DNA of 64,000 bases from Eutrophocola sp963925675 (GTDB taxonomy: Bacteria; Pseudomonadota; Gammaproteobacteria; Pseudomonadales; Pseudohongiellaceae): assembly GCA_963925675.1 (NCBI GenBank), contig CAWUSW010000036.1, positions 33,526 through 97,525 on the forward strand. Reading direction: 5' to 3'. The notes under the pieces were generated by a model. The model was not told where the DNA came from. It did not search any database and was given only the letters and a program-made list of their open reading frames with translations. A program made the translations under genes and the position numbers. Shown one piece after another: positions 35,097 through 43,418 of the stretch. Position 1 is the stretch's first letter. Each line of letters begins with the position of its first letter.

Positions 35097-35243
35097 TATT
35101 TATTCCTGTTGCGCATTATATAAGAAGCGAGCGCAACAGGCATGAAGCATTGCTCTGTATTTATATGGATAGTGAGCGGTAGACTTTCACCGGGAATATA
35201 GTGTATGTTGCTGGCCTTCCAAATTCTATAAATGAGTTAAAAA

Positions 35244-35801
35244 ATGAAAAATATTATTCTCCTGGCGACAATATTGACCGCCTCCATATCTACAGCCTTT
35301 GCCGATGACTACGTAATTGATGGCACGGGTGCTGGTATGCACAGCTCTATCAGCTTCAAAGCCAGTCATATCGGCATTAGTTCACTTTGGGGACGTTTCA
35401 ACAACATCACCGGAAGCATGTCCTATGATGCTGACAATATTGCAGCTTCAACTATTGCTGTGAACATAGATCCTGCCAGTATTGATACCAACCACGAGGC
35501 CAGAGACACCCATTTGCGTACCAGCGACTACCTCAATGTAGAAGCGCAGCCCAGTGTCACCTTTACCAGTAACTCCGTTGAAGATCTGGGTAATGGTCGT
35601 GTAAAGGTTAATGGGACTTTCAATCTGCATGGCATTACTAAAGACATTAGCTTTGAAGCTGTAAGAACCGGAGAAGGTGAAACCCCTTTCGGTGATTATC
35701 GCGTTGGCTTTGAAGGTGAAATGATGCTGGATACTTCTGAGTATGGCATCAACGGTGGAATGATTTCGCTTATTTTGGCTATCGAAGGTGTGCGCCAGTA
35801 G
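35244..35801 (+). CDS. YceI-family periplasmic protein
   Basis: The 185-residue product has a signal peptide (M-K-N-I-I-L-L-A-T-I-L... ending A-F-A before Asp). The YceI lipocalin-like barrel follows: S-F-K-A-S-H-I-G-I-S-S-L-W-G-R-F, D-P-A-S-I-D-T-N-H-E-A-R-D-T-H-L, D-Y-L-N-V-E and G-T-F-N-L-H-G-I-T-K. Family members bind long isoprenoids or amphiphiles in the periplasm and are often induced by alkaline or other stress. The gene is monocistronic and ends with a strong terminator. The specific ligand is not known. Confidence 0.9.
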   Translation: MKNIILLATILTASISTAFADDYVIDGTGAGMHSSISFKASHIGISSLWGRFNNITGSMSYDADNIAASTIAVNIDPASIDTNHEARDTHLRTSDYLNVEAQPSVTFTSNSVEDLGNGRVKVNGTFNLHGITKDISFEAVRTGEGETPFGDYRVGFEGEMMLDTSEYGINGGMISLILAIEGVRQ

Positions 35802-35879
35802 AACTACTGGACTGCTTCATCAGGAAGACCGTCAGCACTGTTTCAGGTCTTTCCAGTAGCCATTATTGTTGTAATTCCG

Positions 35880-35922
35880 AGTAATACTTCTTTCGGGCTC
35901 TCCGGGAGAAGTATTACTTTTT
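35880..35922 (+). terminator. Strong rho-independent terminator after the YceI gene
   Basis: AGTAATACTTCT (35880-35891) pairs perfectly with AGAAGTATTACT (35907-35918) over 12 base pairs, followed by TTTT. Confidence 0.85.
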
Positions 35923-35940
35923 AGCAACCAGTAAAAATAA

Positions 35941-36786
35941 TCAACCAGGTTTTCTGGACACCATTGCAAGGACTTCTTCAATGCCTGGTTCTTCAGCAGT
36001 ATCCTTGAACGCGGCCTGTCTTTCATAAAGCTCAGCTGCTGCCAGGAAAAATGCCGGTGGCATACCTGTTGCTTCAAGTGTCGCTGCGATCTCTTTCATC
36101 TCACCGCTAAATCGCCAGGCTTTTCTGGCAACCTGCTTAATGCGAGCCTGGCTTTTTTCGGTAAAGCCGGGAGTATATACCTCCCATTGTTTTTCCAGGG
36201 CTTGTCTGACGCCCATGGCCTCAGCCGCGCCGAGGATGGCCGTATGCAGGGCGGCAGTACCCTTGCTATTGGCCGCAAAACACATTTTCAGCCCTGATGC
36301 CTGACCTATTTCATCACCAAGCACCGATGTTTCAAGCGGACCATTTGCAAAGCACTCTGCGACTTTTTCTGCTTGAGTGCCGGATAGGTAAAGCCAGGTA
36401 GTGCCAGGTTTAATTGCTGGCATTCCGATGATGCCGCCATCGACAAAGCTGATATCTTCATTCGCCATAGAGGTAGCAATGGCTTTAACGGTATCAGGGG
36501 CAATTGCATTAAGGTCTGCATAAACGCCCTGGTAATTACAGGCAAGCACCTCTGAGGCAAGCTGACTCGCTCCATGAGGGGGACAAACAGAAATTAACAC
36601 CTCACAGGTGTCGCAAAGTTCTTGCAGGCCAGGCAGGGACTTCAGGCCCGCTCCTGATGCTCTTTGGCGACTTGCCTGACTTCTTCCTGCTTCACACCAG
36701 TAGACATCCTGACCACTATTGAGAGCAGATGCGGCAAGGGAAATGCCCATTTCACCCGGATGTAATATTCCAATTCGTACCGGCAT
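35941..36786 (-). CDS. NAD(P)-dependent 6-phosphogluconate-dehydrogenase-like protein (DUF1932 C-terminal domain)
   Basis: The 281-residue product has an N-terminal Rossmann fold: I-G-I-L-H-P-G-E-M-G at residues about 5-14, then V-L-I-S-V-C-P-P-H-G and F-V-D-G-G-I-I-G, as in beta-hydroxyacid dehydrogenases. The C-terminal helical domain (K-M-C-F-A-A-N-S-K-G-T-A-A-L) matches the DUF1932 group rather than the classical catalytic domain. The substrate is unknown. It begins one base after the roxA stop on the same strand, so it is part of the purB-roxA transcription unit. That linkage does not reveal the function. Confidence 0.8.
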   Translation of the reverse strand: MPVRIGILHPGEMGISLAASALNSGQDVYWCEAGRSQASRQRASGAGLKSLPGLQELCDTCEVLISVCPPHGASQLASEVLACNYQGVYADLNAIAPDTVKAIATSMANEDISFVDGGIIGMPAIKPGTTWLYLSGTQAEKVAECFANGPLETSVLGDEIGQASGLKMCFAANSKGTAALHTAILGAAEAMGVRQALEKQWEVYTPGFTEKSQARIKQVARKAWRFSGEMKEIAATLEATGMPPAFFLAAAELYERQAAFKDTAEEPGIEEVLAMVSRKPG

Positions 36787-36787
36787 A

Positions 36788-37948
36788 TTAATTTTCCTTG
36801 ATGATGCTACCTTGATTATATAAATAACAAAGCAGTTTCAGGCAATCTTCATTACGCTGGTAATTTTTTAGTTCAAGTTTACGGCCTGCAGCACGTTGCA
36901 ATTCATCATTGAGTTGCAAAAGTTTTTCACTGACATCATGGAATAGCACAGATTCGCCATTGGCAAAAAAGTACAGCTTAGATGCCAGTTGGTGGCAGGC
37001 AAAGCGAGTGACAGGGTGAGGGGCCAGATGCATCCCTTTTTGCAATTGAACGGCCATTTCTGCGGGAGATAAAGCTTGTTCAGGTGAGGCCAATAATTCT
37101 TCCAGGCGGGGCTCTGTCATCAGGCGACCAAAACACTGTATCAGTAGTTCCTGATTACCCAGGGCCCCCTGCAGCAAGGATTTTACTTGTTGCAAAGCAT
37201 TGCTGCTGATGGCGCCGGGTTTTTGTTCGGGGTCTATAACCGGGTCTCGATAGCGCTGATCAGCCGGGATAACGCTTTCTGCCTGAAAACTGAAGGCGGA
37301 GAGCAGTTCAGGTATATCCGGAGCTCTGAAGCCAATGGAATAGCACAGGCCGGGTTCCAGGGCGCGCCCCCAATGTGACATGCCTGCCGGGATATACAGT
37401 ATATCCCCTGCATGTAACTCATGGTTTTCTATTGGTGCAAAATTTTCCAGAATTTTCAGCCCGGAATTCGTAGTGATTGGTGTCTTGCTATTACACTGGT
37501 GCCCGAGCTGCCACTCACGAACCCCCTGTCCCTGGACCAGAAACACATCGTAATAATCAAAATGCGGACCAACACCGCCGTCAACAGCTGCGTAACTAAT
37601 CATCACATCATCCAGGCGCCAGGACGGAATGAAACTTACTTCCCGAAACAACTGTTTAATTTCCGGCAACCAGTGATCCACTGACTGCACCAGTAATGTC
37701 CAGTCCCGTTCCGGTAAAAAGGTAAAGTCCCGTTCTGAAAAAGGCCCTTGTTTCATTTCCCAGCCCCCGTTGTTGCTAAATACGAGCCGGGATTCCACAT
37801 CGTCTTCACAAGCCATGCCGGCCAGTTCTTCAGGTGTCAGAAAGTCTTCAAAATTGGGCAGGGCGCCCTTGATCAATAGTGGTTTCTTTTGCCAGTATTC
37901 TGACAGAAAAACATGAATGTCTATGCTGTCATGCTGGTCAAGTATCAT
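36788..37948 (-). CDS. roxA: Ribosomal protein L16 arginine hydroxylase, RoxA/YcfD-type JmjC oxygenase
   Basis: The 386-residue product is a 2-oxoglutarate and Fe(II) dioxygenase of the cupin-like JmjC group; YcfD hydroxylates an Arg of ribosomal protein L16. The metal triad appears as His-x-Asp in V-G-P-H-F-D-Y-Y-D-V-F-L and the distal His in G-M-S-H-W-G-R-A. The N terminus has W-Q-K-K-P-L-L-I-K and the C-terminal part is the helical dimer and winged-helix region. Its start overlaps the purB stop by one base (TGATG). In Escherichia coli the gene is also close to purB, which supports the assignment. Confidence 0.9.
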   Translation of the reverse strand: MILDQHDSIDIHVFLSEYWQKKPLLIKGALPNFEDFLTPEELAGMACEDDVESRLVFSNNGGWEMKQGPFSERDFTFLPERDWTLLVQSVDHWLPEIKQLFREVSFIPSWRLDDVMISYAAVDGGVGPHFDYYDVFLVQGQGVREWQLGHQCNSKTPITTNSGLKILENFAPIENHELHAGDILYIPAGMSHWGRALEPGLCYSIGFRAPDIPELLSAFSFQAESVIPADQRYRDPVIDPEQKPGAISSNALQQVKSLLQGALGNQELLIQCFGRLMTEPRLEELLASPEQALSPAEMAVQLQKGMHLAPHPVTRFACHQLASKLYFFANGESVLFHDVSEKLLQLNDELQRAAGRKLELKNYQRNEDCLKLLCYLYNQGSIIKEN

Positions 37949-39315
37949 CAGATTTTTTTGGCCTGACTTGCTGCATTTCCCAGGTAAGTTTCGGGTCTTA
38001 ATTTTTTTAAGGATTCACGCACATCCTGCGGTAATTCCAGTGTATCAACGAATTCAGCCAGTATTTCCGGGCTTATTGTTTGGCCTCGGGTGAGCGCTTT
38101 GAGTTTTTCATAAGGCTCTTCAATACCATAGCGGCGCATGACTGTCTGGATGGGTTCTGCCAGGACTTCCCAGCTGTTATCCAGATCAGCAAGCATCCTG
38201 GCTTCATCGACAAGCAGTTTACTGATGCCTTTCAGGCTTGCCTGGTAGGCGATGAGGCTATGGGCCAAGCCAACGCCAATGGTTCTCAACACAGTAGAAT
38301 CGGTCAAATCCCTTTGCCAGCGAGAGATTGGCAGTTTTTGTGCTAAATGCTGCATCAGGGCATTGGCAACGCCAAGATTCCCTTCAGAATTTTCAAAATC
38401 AATCGGGTTTACTTTATGAGGCATCGTTGAAGAGCCGACTTCGCCTGCAACGGTTTGTTGACGGAAATAACCCAGTGAAATATAACCCCATAAATCCCTG
38501 TCAAAATCGATAAGAATTGTATTGAATCGGCACACAGCATCGAAATATTCTGCGATGTAATCGTGAGGCTCAATCTGCGTGGTGTAGGGGTTCCACGACA
38601 GTCCAAGGTCTGCAATAAAGTTTTCAGCATTAGCCTGCCAATCCACATTTGGATAGGCTGCAAGGTGGGCATTGTAATTGCCTACTGCGCCATTAATTTT
38701 TCCGAGAAATTCAGTTTTTTTAATTAAGCTGAGCTGACGTTGCAATCGCGCCACGGTATTGGCAAATTCTTTACCCATGGTGCTGGGAGTGGCTGTTTGG
38801 CCATGTGTGCGGGAAAGCAGGGGGGCAGCAGCGTAATCGTGGGCTTTTTCACGAATGGCCTCAACAACTTCAGTCATCATGGGCACGATAACGGCGTCCA
38901 TGCTCTCTTTTAGCATCAAGGCATAGGAAAGATTGTTGATGTCTTCTGATGTACAGGCAAAATGAACAAATTCCATGATGCTGGCCAATTCTGGCTGCTC
39001 AGCCAGTTTTTCCTTCAGATAGTACTCAACGGCTTTTACGTCATGGTTGGTCACCGCCTCCTTCTGTTTGACGATTGCCGCCTCGGCTTCATCGAAATCA
39101 CTGATGAGTTGCTCAAGGTAGGTATCAGCACTGTCAGAAAGTAAGGGGATTTCAGGTAATCCGGGATTTGCGGCTAATTGTTGAAGCCAGCGGATTTCCA
39201 CAATTATGCGATAACGGATCAGGCCATATTCACTGAAAAAGGGCTGCAATGCGCTGGTTTTGCTGTGATAACGGCCATCAACAGAAGAAATGGCATTCAG
39301 AGAAGTCAGAATCAT
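37948..39315 (-). CDS. purB: Adenylosuccinate lyase
   Basis: The 455-residue enzyme catalyses two steps of purine synthesis: SAICAR to AICAR plus fumarate, and adenylosuccinate to AMP plus fumarate. The fumarase-superfamily signature is S-S-T-M-P-H-K-V-N-P-I-D-F-E-N, and the catalytic Ser lies in its first part. The upstream segments S-R-T-H-G-Q-T-A-T-P-S-T and C-T-S-E-D-I-N-N-L-S are family-typical. It starts M-I-L-T-S-L-N-A-I-S-S-V-D-G-R-Y, as the gammaproteobacterial form does. In many relatives hflD lies directly upstream; here a vapBC pair has been inserted on the other strand. Confidence 0.95.
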   Translation of the reverse strand: MILTSLNAISSVDGRYHSKTSALQPFFSEYGLIRYRIIVEIRWLQQLAANPGLPEIPLLSDSADTYLEQLISDFDEAEAAIVKQKEAVTNHDVKAVEYYLKEKLAEQPELASIMEFVHFACTSEDINNLSYALMLKESMDAVIVPMMTEVVEAIREKAHDYAAAPLLSRTHGQTATPSTMGKEFANTVARLQRQLSLIKKTEFLGKINGAVGNYNAHLAAYPNVDWQANAENFIADLGLSWNPYTTQIEPHDYIAEYFDAVCRFNTILIDFDRDLWGYISLGYFRQQTVAGEVGSSTMPHKVNPIDFENSEGNLGVANALMQHLAQKLPISRWQRDLTDSTVLRTIGVGLAHSLIAYQASLKGISKLLVDEARMLADLDNSWEVLAEPIQTVMRRYGIEEPYEKLKALTRGQTISPEILAEFVDTLELPQDVRESLKKLRPETYLGNAASQAKKI

Positions 39316-39444
39316 GGAAGTAGTCTACCGGCTCTTGAAAAGCGCAACATTATACGGCATATAAGCATGGAATAGCAGTCTTGAGGCCTTAGTTTTACTG
39401 AATACTCACTGTTTTCTCAAGAGCACCAATTACTTTGTATATGC

Positions 39445-39472
39445 TTGACATATTATAAGGGCTATTTATACT
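39445..39472 (+). promoter_or_regulatory. Sigma-70 promoter of the toxin-antitoxin pair
   Basis: TTGACA (39445-39450), a 16-base spacer and TATACT (39467-39472) form a strong promoter facing vapB. Transcription should start near 39479, just inside the octamer repeat. Confidence 0.7.
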
Positions 39473-39477
39473 CTTTC

Positions 39478-39501
39478 ACAAACATACAAACATACAAACA
39501 A
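39478..39501 (+). repeat. Three 8-base repeats in the vapB leader
   Basis: ACAAACAT, ACAAACAT, ACAAACAA run end to end between the promoter and the AAGGGA ribosome site (39501-39506). The location fits an antitoxin operator or a slippage-prone leader; which one cannot be told from one sequence. Confidence 0.8.
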
Positions 39502-39511
39502 AGGGATTCCC

Positions 39512-39763
39512 ATGAGCAACCCGTCTGATAGCGATGCGCTGGTTAATGACAAAGTGAAGGCAAAACTGTTTATTAATGGCCGCAGCCAGGCTGTTCGCAT
39601 CCCCAAAGAGCTGGCTTTCAGAGGCATAGATGCGGTTAATGTAGAAAAGCGGGGGAATGCCATTATTCTCACCCCGGCACGGCTGACCTGGGAATCTTTT
39701 GCGGGTCTGAAACCTGCTGATGAAGACTTCATGGTGATCAGGCCACGTCTGGTTAAATCCTGA
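39512..39763 (+). CDS. VapB-type antitoxin
   Basis: The 83-residue product is a small AbrB/SpoVT-fold antitoxin. The DNA-binding half is K-A-K-L-F-I-N-G-R-S-Q-A-V-R-I-P-K-E (residues about 17-34), with the usual R-I-P-K element. The C-terminal tail (W-E-S-F-A-G-L-K-P-A-D-E-D-F-M) should wrap the toxin. AAGGGA lies five bases before ATG 39512. The gene is 44 bases upstream of the toxin gene. VapB normally represses its own promoter as a complex with VapC. Confidence 0.88.
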   Translation: MSNPSDSDALVNDKVKAKLFINGRSQAVRIPKELAFRGIDAVNVEKRGNAIILTPARLTWESFAGLKPADEDFMVIRPRLVKS

Positions 39764-39807
39764 GTCACTCAAATGCTAAACAGCGCTCTTTAAAACAGGA
39801 ATCCCGA

Positions 39808-40215
39808 ATGATTATCATGCTGTCTTCCGATCTATGCCGCCTCGTTATCCGTGATCAGCCTGCAGCGCTACTAAGCCGCTTACAGCAATGGTCTGTTAAT
39901 GGGGATGAGGTGGTTATTTCAGCCATTACTTACGCAGAGCTTATAGCCGGCGCCTTGCTAACCCAAAACCAGTCTTCCCATATTACATTGGTAGAAGCTT
40001 TTTGTGAGCGATTGGAGGATGTGGTGCCATGGAACCGGGATGCGGTGGACAGCTATACAACTATTCAACTGCAGGCGATGCGTGGCGGACAATCACTGAA
40101 TATGAATGATGCCATGGTGGCTGCGCATGCATTGAGCCTCCGCGCCAGGCTGTTAACACATAACCCTAAACCATTCGTGGCAATTCCAGAGCTGGATCTT
40201 GAGATCTGGCAATAG
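39808..40215 (+). CDS. VapC-type PIN-domain toxin with an altered first acidic site
   Basis: The 135-residue product is a PIN-domain ribonuclease toxin. Usual VapC proteins begin M-x-M-L-D-T-N; here the start reads M-I-I-M-L-S-S-D-L-C, so Ser6 stands at the first catalytic Asp and an Asp appears two positions later. The other acidic positions remain: Glu44 in Y-A-E-L-I-A-G-A and Asp101 in M-N-D-A-M-V-A-A-H-A-L. The fourth site region is L-L-T-H-N-P. If the Ser cannot be replaced in function by Asp8, the toxin is weak or inactive. The reading frame is intact. Confidence 0.85.
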   Translation: MIIMLSSDLCRLVIRDQPAALLSRLQQWSVNGDEVVISAITYAELIAGALLTQNQSSHITLVEAFCERLEDVVPWNRDAVDSYTTIQLQAMRGGQSLNMNDAMVAAHALSLRARLLTHNPKPFVAIPELDLEIWQ

Positions 40216-40242
40216 CTGAGGACAAAAATATTAGTGCATCGC

Positions 40243-40881
40243 TTAATGAATTTCGTGAACCTTGTTTATTAGTAATAATAGGTTCCGATCAATTTTTTTG
40301 CGACCAATGAGTAAATGCCAGCGTCGGCCCTCCAGTTGATACCATAATACCGCTGAACGAATTCCTGACAGTAATACCGCGCGAATCTTATTGGCGATAT
40401 CTTCATTTTTCAGGAATTTCACCTCTCCGGTCACCTGAATACGAAAGGGTAAGGTGCTCAGGGTATCTTTATATAAGGCGGACAGCTCCTGGATAAGCTG
40501 CTTATTGCCGAGGTCCGGGTCTTCAAGTGACAAGTGCTCCATAGCGTCCAGACGTTCGCCAATTTGATCCAGCATGCCTTTTTTGGCCATCATTTTTCTT
40601 TCCAGGTGCATCAGGCCCAGAAAGTAACGCAGGACATCCGGGGATTTAAGTGATCCTTCATCATTCCTGACAATTTCCTGCAAGACCTGCATACCCAGAT
40701 TCAAGCGTCTGACTGAGCCATACACTTCTTCGGTAGTTTTAGGCTTACTAATGAACAGACTGCGAATGAGTGTATTAAGTTTGTCCTGTCCTACCATGCC
40801 ATTCTGGGCCAGCTGTTTTACCAGGTAAGCAGACTGGGCGACGCCGGAAAGGGCAAGGCATTGTTGTAGTTTTATATTCAT
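40243..40881 (-). CDS. hflD: HflD, lysogenization regulator homolog
   Basis: The 212-residue helical protein matches HflD, a peripheral inner-membrane protein that in Escherichia coli binds phage lambda CII and affects lysogeny; its normal cellular role is not settled. Supporting features are the start with L-A-L-S-G-V-A-Q-S-A-Y-L-V-K-Q-L-A, the central Y-G-S-V-R-R-L-N-L-G-M-Q-V-L and, near the end, R-A-V-L-L-S-G-I-R-S-A-V-L-W-Y-Q-L-E-G-R-R. Length is normal. It follows mnmA on the minus strand by 48 bases, as in Escherichia coli. Confidence 0.92.
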   Translation of the reverse strand: MNIKLQQCLALSGVAQSAYLVKQLAQNGMVGQDKLNTLIRSLFISKPKTTEEVYGSVRRLNLGMQVLQEIVRNDEGSLKSPDVLRYFLGLMHLERKMMAKKGMLDQIGERLDAMEHLSLEDPDLGNKQLIQELSALYKDTLSTLPFRIQVTGEVKFLKNEDIANKIRAVLLSGIRSAVLWYQLEGRRWHLLIGRKKIDRNLLLLINKVHEIH

Positions 40882-40929
40882 GAATTTTACTGAGTTCCGT
40901 CCTGAGAGCTGATGAATTAGATAGTTTAA

Positions 40930-42027
40930 TTAAAAAAATTCTTCGATCACGGCACCACCGAGACAAATATCACCATCATAGAATACGATGGATTGCCCTG
41001 GCGTGACTGCCCTCTGGCGCTCTACAAACCTTACCATAATGCGGCCATCCACCTCTTCAATGGTGCAGGCCTGATCAGCCTGGCGATACCTGTTTTTGGC
41101 AGTACATCTTAGTGGCAATGCCGGGGCCAAATTGATCCAGTCAGGCTTGCCACAAAAAAGGCCTTTGGAAAATAACAGGGGATGCTCATTGCCCTGCACA
41201 ACAATTAAAACATTGCGCTCAAGGTCCTTGCCGGCGACATACCAGGGTGATTCCGGCATGTTTTTGCGGCCACCGATGCCCAGACCCTGACGTTGTCCCA
41301 GGGTATGGAACATGAGGCCGCTGTGCTCACCAAGTATTTCGCCTTCCGGTGTTTCAATATTGCCCGGTTGAGCAGGAATATAGGTTTCCAGAAAATCCTT
41401 GAAGCGCCTTTCGCCGATAAAACAGATGCCCGTGCTGTCCTTTTTGTCATGGGTTACAAGGCCATGATTTTCGGCTATCGCCCTGACTTCGTGCTTTTCC
41501 AGTTCGCCGACAGGGAACAGAGTACGCGTGATTTGCTCTTCGTTGACCGCACACAGGAAATAACTCTGATCTTTGTTTCTGTCCAGCCCTTTGAGCAATA
41601 AGGTATGAGCGCCTACGTCTTTTCGCCTGACATAGTGCCCGGTTGCGATCATGTCTGCGCCAAGAAGGCTGGCATAGTCGAGGAAGGCTTTGAATTTGAT
41701 TTCCCGGTTACACAGGATGTCCGGATTTGGTGTTCTGCCTGCACGATACTCGGTCAGAAAATGCTCAAAAACATTATCCCAGTATTCAGCGGCAAAGTTT
41801 GCACTGTGCAGTTTGATCCCCAGCTTCTCGCATACCGCGCTGGCATCTGCCAGATCATCCTTCGCCGTACAATATTCAGTGCCATCGTCTTCATCCCAGT
41901 TTTTCATGAACAGGCCTTCTACCTGATAACCCTGTTCCAGCAATAGCAGAGCAGCAACGGAAGAATCCACGCCGCCGGACATGCCAACTATTACTTTCAT
42001 TACTTTTTTGGGGGAGGTGATTGTCAT
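40930..42027 (-). CDS. mnmA: tRNA 2-thiouridylase MnmA
   Basis: The 365-residue enzyme puts sulfur on uridine 34 of tRNAs for Lys, Glu and Gln. The PP-loop is G-M-S-G-G-V-D-S-S near residue 15. The two catalytic Cys lie in P-D-I-L-C-N-R-E-I-K-F and D-S-T-G-I-C-F-I-G-E-R. Other family segments are G-H-Y-V-R-R, N-K-D-Q-S-Y-F-L and L-G-Q-R-Q-G-L-G-I-G-G. A second Met at 42000 would shorten it by nine residues and may be the true start. It follows the NUDIX gene by four bases. Confidence 0.95.
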   Translation of the reverse strand: MTITSPKKVMKVIVGMSGGVDSSVAALLLLEQGYQVEGLFMKNWDEDDGTEYCTAKDDLADASAVCEKLGIKLHSANFAAEYWDNVFEHFLTEYRAGRTPNPDILCNREIKFKAFLDYASLLGADMIATGHYVRRKDVGAHTLLLKGLDRNKDQSYFLCAVNEEQITRTLFPVGELEKHEVRAIAENHGLVTHDKKDSTGICFIGERRFKDFLETYIPAQPGNIETPEGEILGEHSGLMFHTLGQRQGLGIGGRKNMPESPWYVAGKDLERNVLIVVQGNEHPLLFSKGLFCGKPDWINLAPALPLRCTAKNRYRQADQACTIEEVDGRIMVRFVERQRAVTPGQSIVFYDGDICLGGAVIEEFF

Positions 42028-42031
42028 GGCC

Positions 42032-42475
42032 TTAGAGTGAGTGTTGGATGCAGCTTAAGGGTAAGCGTGTGCCAGCGAGGTAGTCTTCAATCGCTTTTTT
42101 AACCAGGGGACTACGGGGTTTGAATTCAGGAGCCATGATTTCCTCAACGTTGAGCCAGTGTGCGGCAATGATACCTTCATCCAGACAGAGCAAGGGATCG
42201 TGGCTATCTGCTTGCGCAATAAAACAATGCCTTACATAGGTAATACCGTTTTCTGCCTTGAATACATAGATTCCCAAAAACTCTGTCAGAGTGACATGCC
42301 ATGCAGTTTCTTCAAGAGTTTCGCGCTGCGCTGCAGCGAACAAGGTCTCTCCTTCGTCCAGGTGGCCGGCTGGCTGATTGAACACGGTTTTACCATTGTC
42401 GACTTCTTCAACAAAAAGGAATTTCCCATCTTTTTCTACAACGGTTGCGACTGTGCTGTGGGGTGACCAGATCAT
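42032..42475 (-). CDS. nudJ: NudJ-like NUDIX hydrolase
   Basis: The 147-residue NUDIX hydrolase resembles NudJ, which acts on thiamine pyrophosphates and nucleoside di- and triphosphates. The NUDIX box is at residues about 37-59: G-H-L-D-E-G-E, seven residues, then R-E-T-L-E-E-T-A-W. The conserved Gly near the box end is Ala here; the three catalytic Glu positions are kept. It lies beside mnmA, the same neighbour as in Escherichia coli, so the name rests on both sequence and synteny. Specificity is not proven. Confidence 0.85.
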   Translation of the reverse strand: MIWSPHSTVATVVEKDGKFLFVEEVDNGKTVFNQPAGHLDEGETLFAAAQRETLEETAWHVTLTEFLGIYVFKAENGITYVRHCFIAQADSHDPLLCLDEGIIAAHWLNVEEIMAPEFKPRSPLVKKAIEDYLAGTRLPLSCIQHSL

Positions 42476-42652
42476 TATGAGTAATTTTTCTTGCTATGGC
42501 TTTAAAAAAGCATGCATCGTAACGGAATTTGGGTTCTTCTTAAATGCTTCTTTATCAACGGCCATTAATCTGGATTATAAATGTCGCTTCATATATTGCT
42601 GGCGAACAGGGATAATTGGCGTCCATTGAACTTAAGCAGGATTATCGCCTTC

Positions 42653-43132
42653 ATGTCTAAATTAACCCATATTGATGCCAGTGGTCAGGCCCGCATGGTG
42701 GATGTTGGCAAAAAAGAGATCACCGAACGAAGCGCTACAGCAGAAGCCATTATTGACCTTTTGCCAGAGACTCTGAAACTGATAATGGAAGGCGGGCACA
42801 AAAAAGGTGATGTTTTTGCTGTTGCACGCATCGCAGGAATTCAGGCTGCGAAAAAATGCTCGGATCTTATTCCCCTCTGCCATCCTTTATTGCTGAGTTC
42901 GGTCAAGGTTGAATTACAGGCAATTGAGGATAGCAATCAGGTAAGAGTACTTGCGACCTGTAAATTATCAGGACAGACCGGTGTGGAGATGGAGGCTTTA
43001 ACAGCTGCTTCTGTTGCGGCTCTCACCGTCTACGATATGTGCAAAGCGGTGGATCGCGGTATGGTTATTCATAGTCTGCAGTTACTGGAGAAATCCGGTG
43101 GCAAGTCCGGGCATTACAAACGTGATATCTGA
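42653..43132 (+). CDS. moaC: Cyclic pyranopterin monophosphate synthase MoaC
   Basis: The 159-residue enzyme makes cyclic pyranopterin monophosphate, the first stable molybdenum-cofactor intermediate, from the MoaA product. It has M-S-K-L-T-H-I-D-A-S-G-Q-A-R-M-V-D-V, K-G-D-V-F-A-V-A-R-I-A-G-I-Q-A-A, D-L-I-P-L-C-H-P-L, M-E-A-L-T-A-A-S-V-A-A-L-T, Y-D-M-C-K-A-V-D and K-S-G-G-K-S-G. ATG 42653 aligns with Escherichia coli MoaC; the frame opens 72 bases earlier. It heads moaCDE. The moaA gene is absent from the window. Confidence 0.95.
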   Translation: MSKLTHIDASGQARMVDVGKKEITERSATAEAIIDLLPETLKLIMEGGHKKGDVFAVARIAGIQAAKKCSDLIPLCHPLLLSSVKVELQAIEDSNQVRVLATCKLSGQTGVEMEALTAASVAALTVYDMCKAVDRGMVIHSLQLLEKSGGKSGHYKRDI

Positions 43133-43154
43133 AATAATCCTGTAGAGTCAAACC

Positions 43155-43409
43155 ATGATAGCGATACATTATTTTGCCAGCATCCGTGAAGCATTGGGCT
43201 GTGAGCATGAAAAGATCGATTTACCTGATGATGTGGAAACCGTTGAGCAGTTAATTAGCCATTTGATTAAAAAGCATGGAGCTCCCTGGGCAGAAGTTTT
43301 GGGTGCGGGTTCATTGATGATCGCCGTTAACCATGAAATGACTGATAGTAGTGCATCACTTGATGCGGGTGACGAAGTGGCTTTCTTTCCTCCAGTAACC
43401 GGAGGCTGA
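43155..43409 (+). CDS. moaD: Molybdopterin synthase small subunit MoaD
   Basis: The 84-residue ubiquitin-like protein carries the sulfur for dithiolene formation on its C-terminal Gly-Gly, seen here as P-V-T-G-G. It is activated by MoaB/MoeB-type adenylation. The N-terminal strand I-A-I-H-Y-F-A-S-I-R-E and A-V-N-H-E-M fit the family. Length is normal. It lies between moaC and moaE, ten bases before moaE, and pairs with MoaE in the synthase. Confidence 0.92.
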   Translation: MIAIHYFASIREALGCEHEKIDLPDDVETVEQLISHLIKKHGAPWAEVLGAGSLMIAVNHEMTDSSASLDAGDEVAFFPPVTGG

Positions 43410-43418
43410 GTTTACTCT

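Noticed and set aside
42476..42652. Molybdenum-cofactor riboswitch before moaC
   Set aside because: I could not find the conserved stems of that motif in the 177 bases upstream.
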